This document shows positions 1 to 8,490 of a stretch of DNA of 64,000 nt, piece by piece. Numbering within the stretch: position 1 is the first letter of the stretch; each line of letters starts with the position of its first letter. Both the position numbers and the translations under genes were made by a program. Source of the stretch: Methanomassiliicoccaceae archaeon UBA328 (GTDB lineage Archaea; Thermoplasmatota; Thermoplasmata; Methanomassiliicoccales; Methanomethylophilaceae); contig DAYM01000007.1 of the NCBI GenBank assembly GCA_002506905.1, forward strand, positions 68,489-132,488, in the 5' to 3' direction. The notes below the pieces were generated by a model. That model was not told the DNA's origin. It saw only the letters and a list, made by a program, of their open reading frames with translations, and ran no database searches.

Positions 1-5
1 TCCAT
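1..5 (-). CDS. start codon of the next fpo gene (probably fpoC), cut by the window edge
   Basis: On the minus strand an ATG occupies positions 5-3, five bases after the fpoB stop codon (12-10), preceded by a purine-rich GAGGGA stretch. In Fpo/Nuo operons the C subunit follows B, so this is probably the first codon of fpoC. Only five bases are visible, so the identity rests entirely on conserved gene order. Confidence 0.35.
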
Positions 6-9
6 TCCC

Positions 10-573
10 TCAGTCCTCCAAGAATACGCCTCTTCTGAAGTAATCGTCGATCTTCTTCTGAAGGAGCATGAATCCGTCGATCATCGCGTCGGGCCTTGCA
101 GGGCATCCGGGGATGTATACATCGACGGGAACGATCTGGTCCAATCCCTGAACTGTGTTGTAGGAATCGTACCACGGTCCTCCTGAAATGGCGCACTCGC
201 CCATCGCCACAACCCACTTGGGGTTGGGGATCTGCTCGTACAGACGCCTTATCTCGGGGCGGATCTTCTTGGAGATCCATCCGTTGACCAGAAGGATATC
301 GGTCTGCCTGGGGGAAGACCTGTAGATCATTCCGTACCTTTCTGCATCGAAACGGGGTGCGGATGCGGCGGCCATTTCCAGAGCGCAGCAAGCAAGTCCC
401 CAGTGCAGAGGGTGCATAGAATTTTTCATTGCCCAGGACCAAACCGGTCCTGTAAGTTTGTCGACGGTCTTTTTCGTACCGGCGGAGAGCAGATCGTTGA
501 TCATGGCCGATGACCATGTCATAAACTCGTCTGCGCTCATCGCTACGGCGTGGGGGTAAAGACTCATATCCAT
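10..573 (-). CDS. fpoB: Fpo/Nuo complex subunit B (N2 iron-sulfur subunit)
   Basis: 187-residue NuoB-type subunit of a proton-pumping Fpo/complex I-like oxidoreductase. It carries the terminal N2 [4Fe-4S] cluster in the membrane-facing arm. The four expected ligands are visible: adjacent Cys62-Cys63 (GLACCALEM), Cys127 (MGECAISGG) and Cys157 (YIPGCPARP). The ATG at 573 has a strong AAGGAGG seven bases upstream; the open frame runs further upstream but that part is the shadow of fpoA. A second ATG at 567 overlaps the fpoA stop as ATGA and is an alternative start. Translationally coupled to fpoA; the operon continues off the left edge. In Methanomassiliicoccales this complex is thought to work without the F420-input subunit (family knowledge, not visible here). 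Confidence 0.95.
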   Translation of the reverse strand: MDMSLYPHAVAMSADEFMTWSSAMINDLLSAGTKKTVDKLTGPVWSWAMKNSMHPLHWGLACCALEMAAASAPRFDAERYGMIYRSSPRQTDILLVNGWISKKIRPEIRRLYEQIPNPKWVVAMGECAISGGPWYDSYNTVQGLDQIVPVDVYIPGCPARPDAMIDGFMLLQKKIDDYFRRGVFLED

Positions 574-926
574 ACATACGCCTCCTTTTTCAGAGCATAT
601 GCCACACCTAAAATCATGATCGCGAAGAAGATAAGCATCCAAATGGTGGCCATCGTCGAAAGACCGGCGAAAGCAACGGCCCAGATCATCAGGAAAGTCG
701 CGATCAGGTCGAATACTACAAAAATGATTGCAAAAGAGTAGTATTGGAATTTGAACTGAACGTGAGCCTCTCCGATAGGCTCCGAGCCACACTCATATGT
801 CGTCTCCATCCACGCGGTCGGTTTCGTAGGTCTAATGAGCCTAGACACTAACCACGCCAAAGGTGCGAAGCCGAGAGCAATTATGCTCACGACGACCAAT
901 GGTAGATAGGTCATAATTAGTGACAT
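564..926 (-). CDS. fpoA: Fpo/Nuo complex subunit A
   Basis: About 120-residue NuoA-type membrane subunit with three predicted helices (near residues 5-27, 60-82 and 90-112) and the conserved loop with ECG (YECGSEPIGEAHV). It is the first gene of the fpo operon and overlaps fpoB by an ATGA. I chose ATG 926 rather than the longer frame starting at 965, because a TATA-like TTATATA lies at 950-958, about 27 bases upstream, which predicts a leaderless transcript starting at 926. The extra 13 residues of the longer frame (Arg/His-rich) do not look like NuoA. Confidence 0.92.
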   Translation of the reverse strand: MSLIMTYLPLVVVSIIALGFAPLAWLVSRLIRPTKPTAWMETTYECGSEPIGEAHVQFKFQYYSFAIIFVVFDLIATFLMIWAVAFAGLSTMATIWMLIFFAIMILGVAYALKKEAYVWI

Positions 927-949
927 TGGTAGTGAGGCATGCCTTGTTG

Positions 950-993
950 ATATATAACGTTTCACGCACGTGTGTTACTTTTAGTTTATAAAG
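950..993. promoter_or_regulatory. divergent fpoA / proC promoter region
   Basis: Two TATA-like elements face away from each other. TTATATA at 950-958 (minus strand) sits about 27 bases before the fpoA ATG; TTTATAAAG at 985-993 (plus strand) predicts a start near 1015 for proC. Between them lies an alternating purine-pyrimidine tract, CACGCACGTGTGT, at 963-975. Similar CG-rich tracts recur beside other TATA boxes in the window. Confidence 0.6.
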
Positions 994-1042
994 GGGAAAG
1001 CAGGCACACGGTTTTATGTGCAAGATGTCATATTGGAGCCTA

Positions 1043-1852
1043 ATGACAGTAAAGATCGGATTCATAGGGGCCGGCAGAATGGCGGGCGCGATGATCAAAG
1101 GACTCATCGTCAAGAACATCTATTCCAAGGATGAGATCGTCGCATGTGCGCCCACCGATACCACCCGCGCAAGGGTGGCCGGCGAATATGGCATCAAAAT
1201 GTACGAGACGGCGGCCGAGATCGCCAAGGAAGCAGACATACTGGTACTGGCGGTCAAGCCCAAACACGTCCCCGATCTGTTCGAAAAGGAACATTTGACC
1301 CTCGGACCCCAACATCTTCTCATAAGTATCGCCGCAGGAGTGAAGATCGAGACCCTAAACTCCTATGTGCCAGACAGCAGAATTGTGAGGGTAATGCCCA
1401 ACCACTGCTGCATGGTCTTGGAGGGCGCTTCCGGATACGTGAAGGGCACAAATGCCACTGAAAAAGACATGAAAACGGTCAATACAATCCTTTCTGCGCT
1501 GGGATTAGCGGTCGAGGTCAGGGAATGCGACCTTGACGCGGTAACTGGAGTGAGCGGAAGTTCGCCTGCGTACATCTACATGATGATCAGGGCCATCGCA
1601 GACGCGGGGGTGCTTGCCGGACTTACAAGGAAGACCTCTGTTGAACTTGCGGCACAATCTATGATCGGTGCGGGAAAGATGATACTCGAAAGCGGAATGA
1701 CGCCCGAACAGCTCATTGACGGCGTTTGTTCGCCCGGCGGCACGACCATAGAAGGTGTGAATGTCCTCAAGAACAATGATTTCGAATCTATCGTGATAGA
1801 TGCGGTCAACGCGTCCATCAAAAGATCCATCGAGATGGGCAAGACAAACTGA
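1043..1852 (+). CDS. proC: pyrroline-5-carboxylate reductase
   Basis: NAD(P)H-dependent reductase that makes L-proline from pyrroline-5-carboxylate, cytosolic. About 269 residues, the usual family length. The N-terminal Rossmann motif GFIGAGRMAGAM and the C-terminal ProC signature (SGSSPAYIYMM, then QLIDGVCSPGGTT) are clear. I start at ATG 1043, where the protein begins MTVKIGFIGAG like its homologues and GGAG lies a few bases upstream. An in-frame ATG at 1016, exactly where transcription is predicted to begin, would add nine residues and could be used leaderlessly. Transcribed divergently from fpoA. A GC-rich hairpin overlaps the stop codon. Confidence 0.93.
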   Translation: MTVKIGFIGAGRMAGAMIKGLIVKNIYSKDEIVACAPTDTTRARVAGEYGIKMYETAAEIAKEADILVLAVKPKHVPDLFEKEHLTLGPQHLLISIAAGVKIETLNSYVPDSRIVRVMPNHCCMVLEGASGYVKGTNATEKDMKTVNTILSALGLAVEVRECDLDAVTGVSGSSPAYIYMMIRAIADAGVLAGLTRKTSVELAAQSMIGAGKMILESGMTPEQLIDGVCSPGGTTIEGVNVLKNNDFESIVIDAVNASIKRSIEMGKTN

Positions 1853-1867
1853 GGGGACTTCCCCCTC
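1851..1867 (+). terminator. hairpin at the end of proC
   Basis: Inverted repeat GAGGGG / CCCCTC (1851-1856 and 1862-1867) directly at the proC stop codon, followed by a T-rich stretch (TCTTATATTATTAT). It lies between convergent genes and is a plausible transcription end signal. Confidence 0.5.
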
Positions 1868-1897
1868 TCTTATATTATTATAGTATTCTGTAAGGGA

Positions 1898-3616
1898 TCA
1901 CTTTCTCATAATGAGGCCTTTGGCGATACGGAAGGAATTGGTGTATATCGAACCGGTCCTCCAATCGAGATCGTTCTTGTTGCAGATTGTCGAGTTTGCA
2001 AGACGGGTCCCTCTCTCCTTGGTCTCCCAAAGTTTCGCTTCGCGCTCTTCCCTGTCCGCGATCTTCATTATACCGTCGATCTCGTGCATAACGGAACGTG
2101 CGTTCTCCGTCCTCTCCTTTCTCAGACGGAGACCCTCCTCGTCGAGCCGTCCGCTGCTGTGCTCGGCCTCGGCAAGGATGTTTGCCGCGTCATAAGAGAC
2201 CTCGGCCACATCATCCCGGGTCATCCATTTCGTCTCGTATGACAGGACATATTTCCATGAAGGATTGTCCAGCCTCTGCCTGTGTTCCTCGAGTGTTCTG
2301 GCATAGAGCTTGTATCCCCATTTGTCGGGATCCTCGAAGGCCCTGCTTCCGGGATCGACGAAAGGTGCGAACGGAGCATTATAAATAAAGAGCCCGTCAT
2401 CCTTTCCTACCAATCCCCAGAGTCTCTTTGCCGCTCTGGCACTGTCCAGTGCACTGTCGATGGTCTGGAACGGAAGACCGTTCATGTAGAACATGTCCAT
2501 CCTGGAGCAGTTGCTTTGGAATGCCGCGGTGACCGTCTTTTCGATCGCATCGTTGGTATAGCCTTTTCCCAAGGCCATCCTGACCTCTTCGTCATGGGAA
2601 TCCGGAGAGAACTCGATACTATATCCGCCCTCGAATGCCCTGTCGACCTTGTTCAGATATTCCGTGTTCGCTCCGTTGAAGAGCTCGATGACCACATGAT
2701 TGTCTGCACCTGTCTCCTTCACTGCCTTCAGGAACCTGTCCGCATAATCCATGCCTTTCTGTCTCAGGTCACCGACTATGAAGATCGGGGCCTTCAGATA
2801 GCTATTGATACGGGCCACATCTTCGGCCAGTTTCTCCGGACTTCTGTATGCCGGCGCCTTTCTGCAGACGACCTTTCCGTTGGCATAGTGGGAACCTCCG
2901 CATTCGGCGCAATTGACGGAACATCCTCTGACCGTGAAGACCGATGTCAGGGGCGTCTTTTCCCAACCGTACCACGGAAGGGCCCCCTTGATATCCATGT
3001 TCTTCATCACGCATCTAATCATGTCCCCGTAATCGAAGATGATGTCATCCAGCGATTCCAGGGAATAGGTCACACCGTTGTTGTGAATCCTGCCCTCATC
3101 ATCCTTCCACACCAGGTTGGGAATGTCGGACAGGTCCTTCTGACCCTTCTTGAGGGCCTCCATCATCCTGACGGTGGGAACCTCGGTGGTGTCTCCGCGC
3201 ATGACAAGGTCCACTTCCGGCCTTTGGATCAGCTCCTCCCAGAAATACGAGGAGGAAAGACCTCCGAACTCCACCTTCGCATCGGGATGGTATTTCTTGA
3301 CTATCTTGGCCAACTCCAATGCTCCGTGCGCATGGGGAAGCCAATGAAGGTCTATGGCAAATACGTCTGCATCCAGGGACCTGATCCTCTTCTCGGCATC
3401 GAATCTGTCGCTTTGGAGCATCTGGACCGCGATATTGACTACCCTTGTCCTGAATCCGGCCGCTTCCAGATGGGAGGAGATCGTCATGAATCCTATAGGA
3501 TACATCTCGAATACGGGCGAAGAAGGTATGACATCGCTGACGGGACCGTAGAATATCGGTTTCTTCCTGAAATCGTATACGCTCGGCGCGTGCATGAATA
3601 TTATGTCGGACCCCAT
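1898..3616 (-). CDS. B12-binding domain / radical SAM protein
   Basis: 572 residues. The N-terminal half (about residues 40-150) looks like a cobalamin-binding Rossmann domain (AVDVFAIDLHWLPHAHG region, VEFGGLSSSYF). The middle has the radical SAM motif CSVNCAEC (CX3CX2C, near residue 235) after TSVFTVRG, followed by the usual barrel strands. The C-terminal 120 residues are charged and unassigned. It resembles a family of B12/radical SAM proteins found in Thermoplasmata whose substrate is not known to me. Last gene of the folD-kptA-marker 11-uppS operon; its ATG lies one base after the uppS stop. Which methylation or rearrangement it catalyses cannot be read from the sequence. Confidence 0.8.
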   Translation of the reverse strand: MGSDIIFMHAPSVYDFRKKPIFYGPVSDVIPSSPVFEMYPIGFMTISSHLEAAGFRTRVVNIAVQMLQSDRFDAEKRIRSLDADVFAIDLHWLPHAHGALELAKIVKKYHPDAKVEFGGLSSSYFWEELIQRPEVDLVMRGDTTEVPTVRMMEALKKGQKDLSDIPNLVWKDDEGRIHNNGVTYSLESLDDIIFDYGDMIRCVMKNMDIKGALPWYGWEKTPLTSVFTVRGCSVNCAECGGSHYANGKVVCRKAPAYRSPEKLAEDVARINSYLKAPIFIVGDLRQKGMDYADRFLKAVKETGADNHVVIELFNGANTEYLNKVDRAFEGGYSIEFSPDSHDEEVRMALGKGYTNDAIEKTVTAAFQSNCSRMDMFYMNGLPFQTIDSALDSARAAKRLWGLVGKDDGLFIYNAPFAPFVDPGSRAFEDPDKWGYKLYARTLEEHRQRLDNPSWKYVLSYETKWMTRDDVAEVSYDAANILAEAEHSSGRLDEEGLRLRKERTENARSVMHEIDGIMKIADREEREAKLWETKERGTRLANSTICNKNDLDWRTGSIYTNSFRIAKGLIMRK

Positions 3617-3617
3617 C

Positions 3618-4400
3618 TCATTCCCCGTAACGTCTTATGCGGCTCTGATAGGACCTTATGGCCCTTAAAAGATCGATGTATCTGAAACCGGGCCAGTACA
3701 CATCAGTGAAATAAAGCTCGGAATATGCTATCTGCCAAAGCAGGAAATTGGAAATGCGCACCTCTCCCGAAGTACGGAGGATCAGGTCCGGATCGGGAAG
3801 GTCCGAGGTATACAGATGATCCGAGAACGTCTTCTCGTCGATGTCGTCCACGCTCATCTTGCCGTCCCTGACCTTTACGGCGATATCCTTCACCGCCATG
3901 ATGATCTCCTGCCTGCTTCCGTAGGCCAGTGCGATCGTGAAATTGAAATTGGAATAATCCTTGGTCTTCTGTTCGGCATAATCTATGGCCTCCAGAAGGT
4001 CCGGGGGGAGTGTCTCGCGGTTGCCCATGACCCTGACCCTCATGCCCTCGCGATGGGTCTTCTCCATGTCCGCGACCTTGTAAAGTGATGCTTCGCAGAG
4101 ATTCATGAGATAATCTACCTCGCCGGTAGGCCTCGAGAAATTCTCGGTGGAGAAGGCGTACACCGTGACGTATTTTATGCCGAGTCCGAAACACCAGCCC
4201 AGAAGCTCTTCGAGTTTCAGTTCTCCTTTCTCGTGACCCACGTTGACGTCTGCTTCCATCATCTCATGGGCGTACCTGCGGTTGCCGTCCATGATTATGG
4301 CAAGATGATTCGGGATCGCCCCGCCTTCCCTGACCTCTTTCAGCAATTGCTTCTCATACTGAGAATATGCTGTTTTGGAGATCATTTTGGAAACGGTCAT
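3618..4400 (-). CDS. uppS: cis-prenyltransferase (polyprenyl diphosphate synthase)
   Basis: 260-residue UppS/DHDDS-family enzyme that elongates prenyl diphosphates in cis to make the lipid carrier for glycan assembly. The active-site motif reads IIMDGNRRYA (Asp binds Mg and diphosphate); VYAFSTENFSRP and the C-terminal RTSGEVRISNFLLWQ...ELYF signature are present. A good Shine-Dalgarno (TGAGGT) precedes ATG 4400. It sits between the marker-11-like gene and the radical SAM gene on the same strand with gaps of one to six bases, so cotranscription is very likely. Confidence 0.92.
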   Translation of the reverse strand: MTVSKMISKTAYSQYEKQLLKEVREGGAIPNHLAIIMDGNRRYAHEMMEADVNVGHEKGELKLEELLGWCFGLGIKYVTVYAFSTENFSRPTGEVDYLMNLCEASLYKVADMEKTHREGMRVRVMGNRETLPPDLLEAIDYAEQKTKDYSNFNFTIALAYGSRQEIIMAVKDIAVKVRDGKMSVDDIDEKTFSDHLYTSDLPDPDLILRTSGEVRISNFLLWQIAYSELYFTDVYWPGFRYIDLLRAIRSYQSRIRRYGE

Positions 4401-4406
4401 TGAACC

Positions 4407-5357
4407 TCACTGGAAATCTTCGGGGATCCCCGCCGATCTGGCGCCAAGGTCGAAACAGCCTATGGCGGCCACTGCTCCGATGACGCCTTTGTCACCGGTG
4501 ACTGATATTATCTGAACGCCGTTCTCTTCGGCGACCCTGATCGCATCCTCGGGCTTGAACAGCTCGCACTTGGCCCTCCATCCGAAGTCCTTGAGTGCAT
4601 CCGGGATCCTGAGTCCCTGGAATACGGTCATGACCGCGTCTTTGGAATAAGAATGGTCTTTGATGAATTCCCTGGCATATTCTATCAATGCAGGTATCTC
4701 ATCCTCGGTCACCGCGAAAGATACTGCCGTCGAACAGCAGTTCGTGGTCTTGTTCGGTACCTTCGGATTCAGCTGGATGATCTTGTGATCGATGAAACGC
4801 CCGATCGGACATTCCGTACCCAATTTGAGTGCAACGACCCAAGAAGCGCCTTTCTCCTTTGTATCGGTATCATCCATTCCGATGATGACCCTTACGCGCT
4901 TCGGCGTTATGATATCAACATGCGCCTTGAATGCGCCTCCGATCTTGAAATCGTCGGGATATTCCGTCCTTATGACATCGTCGCACTGAGGGATGCACGC
5001 ACCGATACCTACCGATGCTCCTGCAATGCCGTACCATGTTGTGCGCACTTCGTTTCCCTCGACCTTCAGCGCCGCGAGCCCCTGTCCTCCCATATCCGTG
5101 GAAACGGGTCCGAAATGAAGTTCCCTCTCTCCGATAACGGTATCCATTATCAGGGTCTGACCTTCCATGCGTATCTCGTCGATGACGCCTTTCGTGCGTC
5201 TTCTGTTGACTATATCCCATTCTCCGGGACCGCGGGCGACGCACTGCTCGACTATCTGGGCTATTCCGTTCTCCTCATCCACAAGCGTGAGGTATCCGCG
5301 ACAGAACAAAGGACCGTATTTGGCCTTCACTTCATCAGGTCTCAGTATCTGGACCAT
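4407..5357 (-). CDS. methanogenesis marker protein 11-like, TiaS-related DDTD protein
   Basis: 316 residues. The central IIGMDDTDTKEKGAS segment (near residue 175) matches the nucleotide-binding motif of TiaS (tRNA-Ile2 agmatidine synthetase), but the protein is shorter and lacks the C-terminal OB/zinc part of TiaS. The overall layout fits the methanogen-restricted family annotated as methanogenesis marker 11, whose function is unknown. It follows kptA immediately (stop and start codons abut) and precedes uppS. The neighbour KptA acts on RNA 2'-phosphates, so an RNA-linked role is a reasonable but untested guess. The family call is from recall of motifs, not from a search. Confidence 0.7.
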   Translation of the reverse strand: MVQILRPDEVKAKYGPLFCRGYLTLVDEENGIAQIVEQCVARGPGEWDIVNRRRTKGVIDEIRMEGQTLIMDTVIGERELHFGPVSTDMGGQGLAALKVEGNEVRTTWYGIAGASVGIGACIPQCDDVIRTEYPDDFKIGGAFKAHVDIITPKRVRVIIGMDDTDTKEKGASWVVALKLGTECPIGRFIDHKIIQLNPKVPNKTTNCCSTAVSFAVTEDEIPALIEYAREFIKDHSYSKDAVMTVFQGLRIPDALKDFGWRAKCELFKPEDAIRVAEENGVQIISVTGDKGVIGAVAAIGCFDLGARSAGIPEDFQ

Positions 5358-6035
5358 TCACTCACCGTCTCCGGTGTCCTCATCATCGTCGTAATACTCG
5401 TCCTCTTCCTTTTCCGCTATGGAAAGGAACTCCGGTGGGACTCCGTCGCAAAGGAAGACGGTCTTTGCCGCCCTTCCGATCTTGATACCGGCCTCTTCGC
5501 AGCCGACGACATCGACCTCGAGGATAATGGGATTCTCCGTACGGACCTGCCCGGCCTTCATCGCATCATCGTACGATCTGGAAAGGTGGACCATCGCCCT
5601 GTCCGACGGAAGGATCCCCGTTTCCATGATGATGTCGCACTCTTCCTCGGTGGTGGGGTAATAAAGTGAATAGGGGTTCTCGTCCGTCGGGAGGTTGAGC
5701 TCTAATTTGATGGTGTGGCCGTATGTTGCCCTGACGTCAGAACCGCAGATCTGGTATCTTCCCTTGGGATCCGTATGGACCATGGCCTCGATATGATACG
5801 GTCTGAGCCATTTCATTCTCGGGTTGCGTTCTTTCACAGCAGCGACGATGTCCCTGATGTCGACAAAACCCTGTTCGTCCATCTCGAGATTGTACTTGCC
5901 GTGCCTGAGGATCGCTGCCATGGACCTCCCCAGTTTCTCGACCTCGTAGTCACTCATGATGAATTTTCCTTCTTCCCCGCATATGGGACAGAATTCGTCA
6001 CGGAAATAGCCGTGATCCTCACAGTCTCTTATCAT
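5358..6035 (-). CDS. kptA: RNA 2'-phosphotransferase (Tpt1/KptA family)
   Basis: 225 residues. The family transfers an RNA 2'-phosphate to NAD+, giving ADP-ribose 1'',2''-cyclic phosphate. An N-terminal zinc ribbon (CEDHG...CPICGEEG) typical of archaeal members precedes the catalytic domain. The Arg-His-Arg-Arg set is recognisable: LRHGKYNLEMDEQG, IRATYGHT and MVHLSRSYDDAMKAG. The last 20 residues are an acidic tail (EEDEYYDDDEDTGD). GGTGAGG lies six bases before ATG 6035. Cotranscribed with folD upstream and the marker-11-like gene downstream. The natural substrate in archaea is not settled, because they lack the fungal-type tRNA ligase that makes the 2'-phosphate. Confidence 0.88.
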   Translation of the reverse strand: MIRDCEDHGYFRDEFCPICGEEGKFIMSDYEVEKLGRSMAAILRHGKYNLEMDEQGFVDIRDIVAAVKERNPRMKWLRPYHIEAMVHTDPKGRYQICGSDVRATYGHTIKLELNLPTDENPYSLYYPTTEEECDIIMETGILPSDRAMVHLSRSYDDAMKAGQVRTENPIILEVDVVGCEEAGIKIGRAAKTVFLCDGVPPEFLSIAEKEEDEYYDDDEDTGDGE

Positions 6036-6039
6036 ATCC

Positions 6040-6927
6040 TCACCTTAAACGGGTGGCGCATTCGGTCGCCTTTACCGCATTGGCCATCAGCATGCAGATG
6101 GTCATAGGGCCTACTCCTCCCGGAACAGGCGTTATCGCAGACGCGATCTCCTTCACATTCTCGAAATCCACATCCCCTACGAGCCTCGAACCGTTCTTGG
6201 CCGCGGGATCCGGTACTCTGTTGGTACCGACATCGATGACGACCGCACCTTCTTTCACCATATCCTTTGTGATGAAGCGTGCCTTTCCTATCGCCACGAT
6301 GAGTATGTCCGCCTGACGGGTGATCTCCGGCAGGTTCTGTGTCCTTGAATGGACCACTGTGACCGTTGAATCGGCGCCTTTGCCTTTTTGGACCATCATC
6401 GCCGCCATGGGCTTGCCGACGATATTGCTCCTTCCCACTACGACGACATGCTTTCCGGAGGTCTCCACTCCGGACCTGATGAGCATCTGTTGTACGCCTG
6501 CGGGTGTTGCCGGAAGGAAACTGGGATCTCCGATGAGCATCCTGCCCACATTCTCCGGATGGAAACAATCGGCGTCCTTCTTGGGGTCGATCGCATTGAT
6601 GATCGTATCTTCGTTGATATGTTTGGGAAGCGGCAGCTGGACGAGGAATCCGTGTATGGAGTCGTCGGCGTTGAGCTCGTTGACCTTTGCCAGGAGCTCC
6701 GCTTCTGTCGTGGACTCGGGAAGGACGATGGTGACGGAATGCATTCCGAGCTCCTCGCACTTCTTCCCTTTCATCCTGACGTAGACCTGCGATGCGGGAT
6801 CCTCTCCCACAAGGACGACGGCCAGACCGGGTACGATACCTTCGGCCTTCAGTTTTCCGATCCTCTCCCTGAGCTCCGAATAGATACTTTCGGAGACCTC
6901 TTTGCCCAATATCAGACGAGCGGTCAA
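6040..6927 (-). CDS. folD: methylene-tetrahydrofolate dehydrogenase / cyclohydrolase
   Basis: 295-residue bifunctional enzyme interconverting methylene-, methenyl- and formyl-tetrahydrofolate. The catalytic Lys lies in VYVRMKGKKCEELG, and the signatures GFLVQLPLPKH, GRSNIVGKPMA and the C-terminal PGGVGPMT are intact. No ATG is available: the frame is closed upstream, and the protein starts with TTG at 6927. A TATA-like element (TTAATATAA, 6956-6964) predicts a very short leader. First gene of the operon running to 1898. It supplies the formyl donor for the PurH encoded at 27.3-28.8 kb, so tetrahydrofolate, not only tetrahydromethanopterin, is used here. Confidence 0.93.
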   Translation of the reverse strand: MTARLILGKEVSESIYSELRERIGKLKAEGIVPGLAVVLVGEDPASQVYVRMKGKKCEELGMHSVTIVLPESTTEAELLAKVNELNADDSIHGFLVQLPLPKHINEDTIINAIDPKKDADCFHPENVGRMLIGDPSFLPATPAGVQQMLIRSGVETSGKHVVVVGRSNIVGKPMAAMMVQKGKGADSTVTVVHSRTQNLPEITRQADILIVAIGKARFITKDMVKEGAVVIDVGTNRVPDPAAKNGSRLVGDVDFENVKEIASAITPVPGGVGPMTICMLMANAVKATECATRLR

Positions 6928-7144
6928 AATAGCACCAAGGCCTTGAAAGCCATCTAGTTATATTAAGGATACCGCGACGGCAGATGTTCACGGTCATGCG
7001 TCCGATATGTATTTTTGACGGATTGCTCCGCGGCAGAATTTGTGAATAATAGTGGAATGCCGGAGATTATCCTGCGAAAAGTAGTAAATACAGTCATATT
7101 AAGTTGTGAAAAATAGTAATAAGCATACAGGGATGCTCTAACAT

Positions 7145-8490
7145 ATGCGTAGAAAGATCGACGATCATCTGGCAAAATGGAGATCTGACAAAGACGGAAA
7201 ATGCCTGATGATCGAAGGTGCCAGACAAGTTGGAAAGACCTACTCCGTATCAGAATTCGGAAAAAACTACGATAGTTACATCGAGATCAATTTTGCCAAT
7301 AATCCCGAACTCTCCCGGATATTCGACAACGGACTCGACGCAGAATCCATTCTGTTCAATCTCAGAATAGAGTTTCCCGGGCGTGTGACACCCAACAATA
7401 CGCTTCTTCTGCTTGATGAGACACATCTGTGTTCCCCCGCGAGGACCGCCCTGAAACCGCTGGCGGTCGATGGGAGACTGGATGTGATATCATCCGGTTC
7501 GCTCCTCGGCCTACATTATGAAGATACCACCTTTATCCTGCCGGGTACGTCACCCATTATGAACTGAGGTCCATGGACTTCGAGGAATTCCTATGGGCCC
7601 TTGGCATGGAGCAGGAGATCATAAACAGAGCCAAAGAATGCGTGTCCGAAAAGAAAGAACTCCTGGAAACGCTGTATGAGAAGTTCTCGGAACTGTACAG
7701 GATATGTGCGGCAGTAGGAGGAATGCCGGAGTGTGTGAAGAAGTATGTCGAGACCGCTGATCTCGAACAATGCAGGAAGATCCAGGCCGACATCCTGTCC
7801 GATTACCGCGAGGACATACAGAAATATGCCGTCGGAAACGACAAGACCCGCGCCACCGCATGTCTTGATTCGATACCGAAACAGCTGGCATCCGGCTACT
7901 CCCGTTTCAGATATCTCGATATCGAGAACAGAACCAATGCCGGCTTCCGCGAATACTCGACATCCATAGAATGGCTGAAAGGTGCCGGGATAATCGAACT
8001 CTGCTACGCCTTAGATGCTCCCGTTTATCCGCTGTCGGCAGGAAAGAAACCCAAGACATTCAAGATATACATGAAGGACACCGGACTCCTGATATCCATG
8101 TTGGACAGAAAGACCGTCGCCGCGCTGATATTCCGCGACACGGGGGTCGATCTCGGGACCGTCATGGAGAACGCGATATGCGAATCTCTTACCAAAACCG
8201 GATTCAAAGCCATGTACTTCGAAAGGAACGGACGTCTGGAGATCGATTTCATCATCGACCTAGGCAGCAACATTGCCGCCGTGGAGGTAAAAACAGGCAA
8301 AGGACGGACAGCACTGTCCCTGAACAGACTCATGTCCGAATTCAACATGATCGGGATCAGATTCGAAGATTCCAACATATTCACGGATGACAAAGGAATA
8401 ACACATTATCCGCTGTTCACATCATCATTTTTCTATCCGGAGAAAATAGAACTGAAAGCAGATTACAAACATCTGGTGAAAAAAGAATGA
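7145..8490 (+). pseudogene. AAA/DUF4143-type ATPase, broken by a single-base frameshift
   Basis: The N-terminal frame (7145-7567) has Walker A EGARQVGKT and Walker B LLLLDET and ends in a spurious tail after SSGSLLGLHYEDTTFILPG. The C-terminal frame (7543-8490) resumes with GYVTHYELRSMDFEEFLWA, exactly the family continuation. One base missing in the GGG run at 7543-7545 (four Gs restore the frame) explains the break; the repaired product would be about 448 residues, normal for the family. The C-terminal DUF4143 part keeps the nuclease-like pattern EIDFII...AAVEVKTGK. ATG 7145 is probably leaderless (TATA-like TAGTAATAAG, 7114-7123). Either a recent inactivation or a sequencing error in the G run. 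The family is often accessory and multicopy. Confidence 0.85.

Noticed and set aside
6032..6997. 321-codon frame overlapping folD on the same strand
   Set aside because: It is Arg/Gly-rich and out of phase with the intact folD frame; no ribosome site.
7543..7567. Programmed frameshifting in the ATPase gene
   Set aside because: No slippery heptamer or downstream structure is evident, and the family is normally encoded in one frame; a lost G is simpler.
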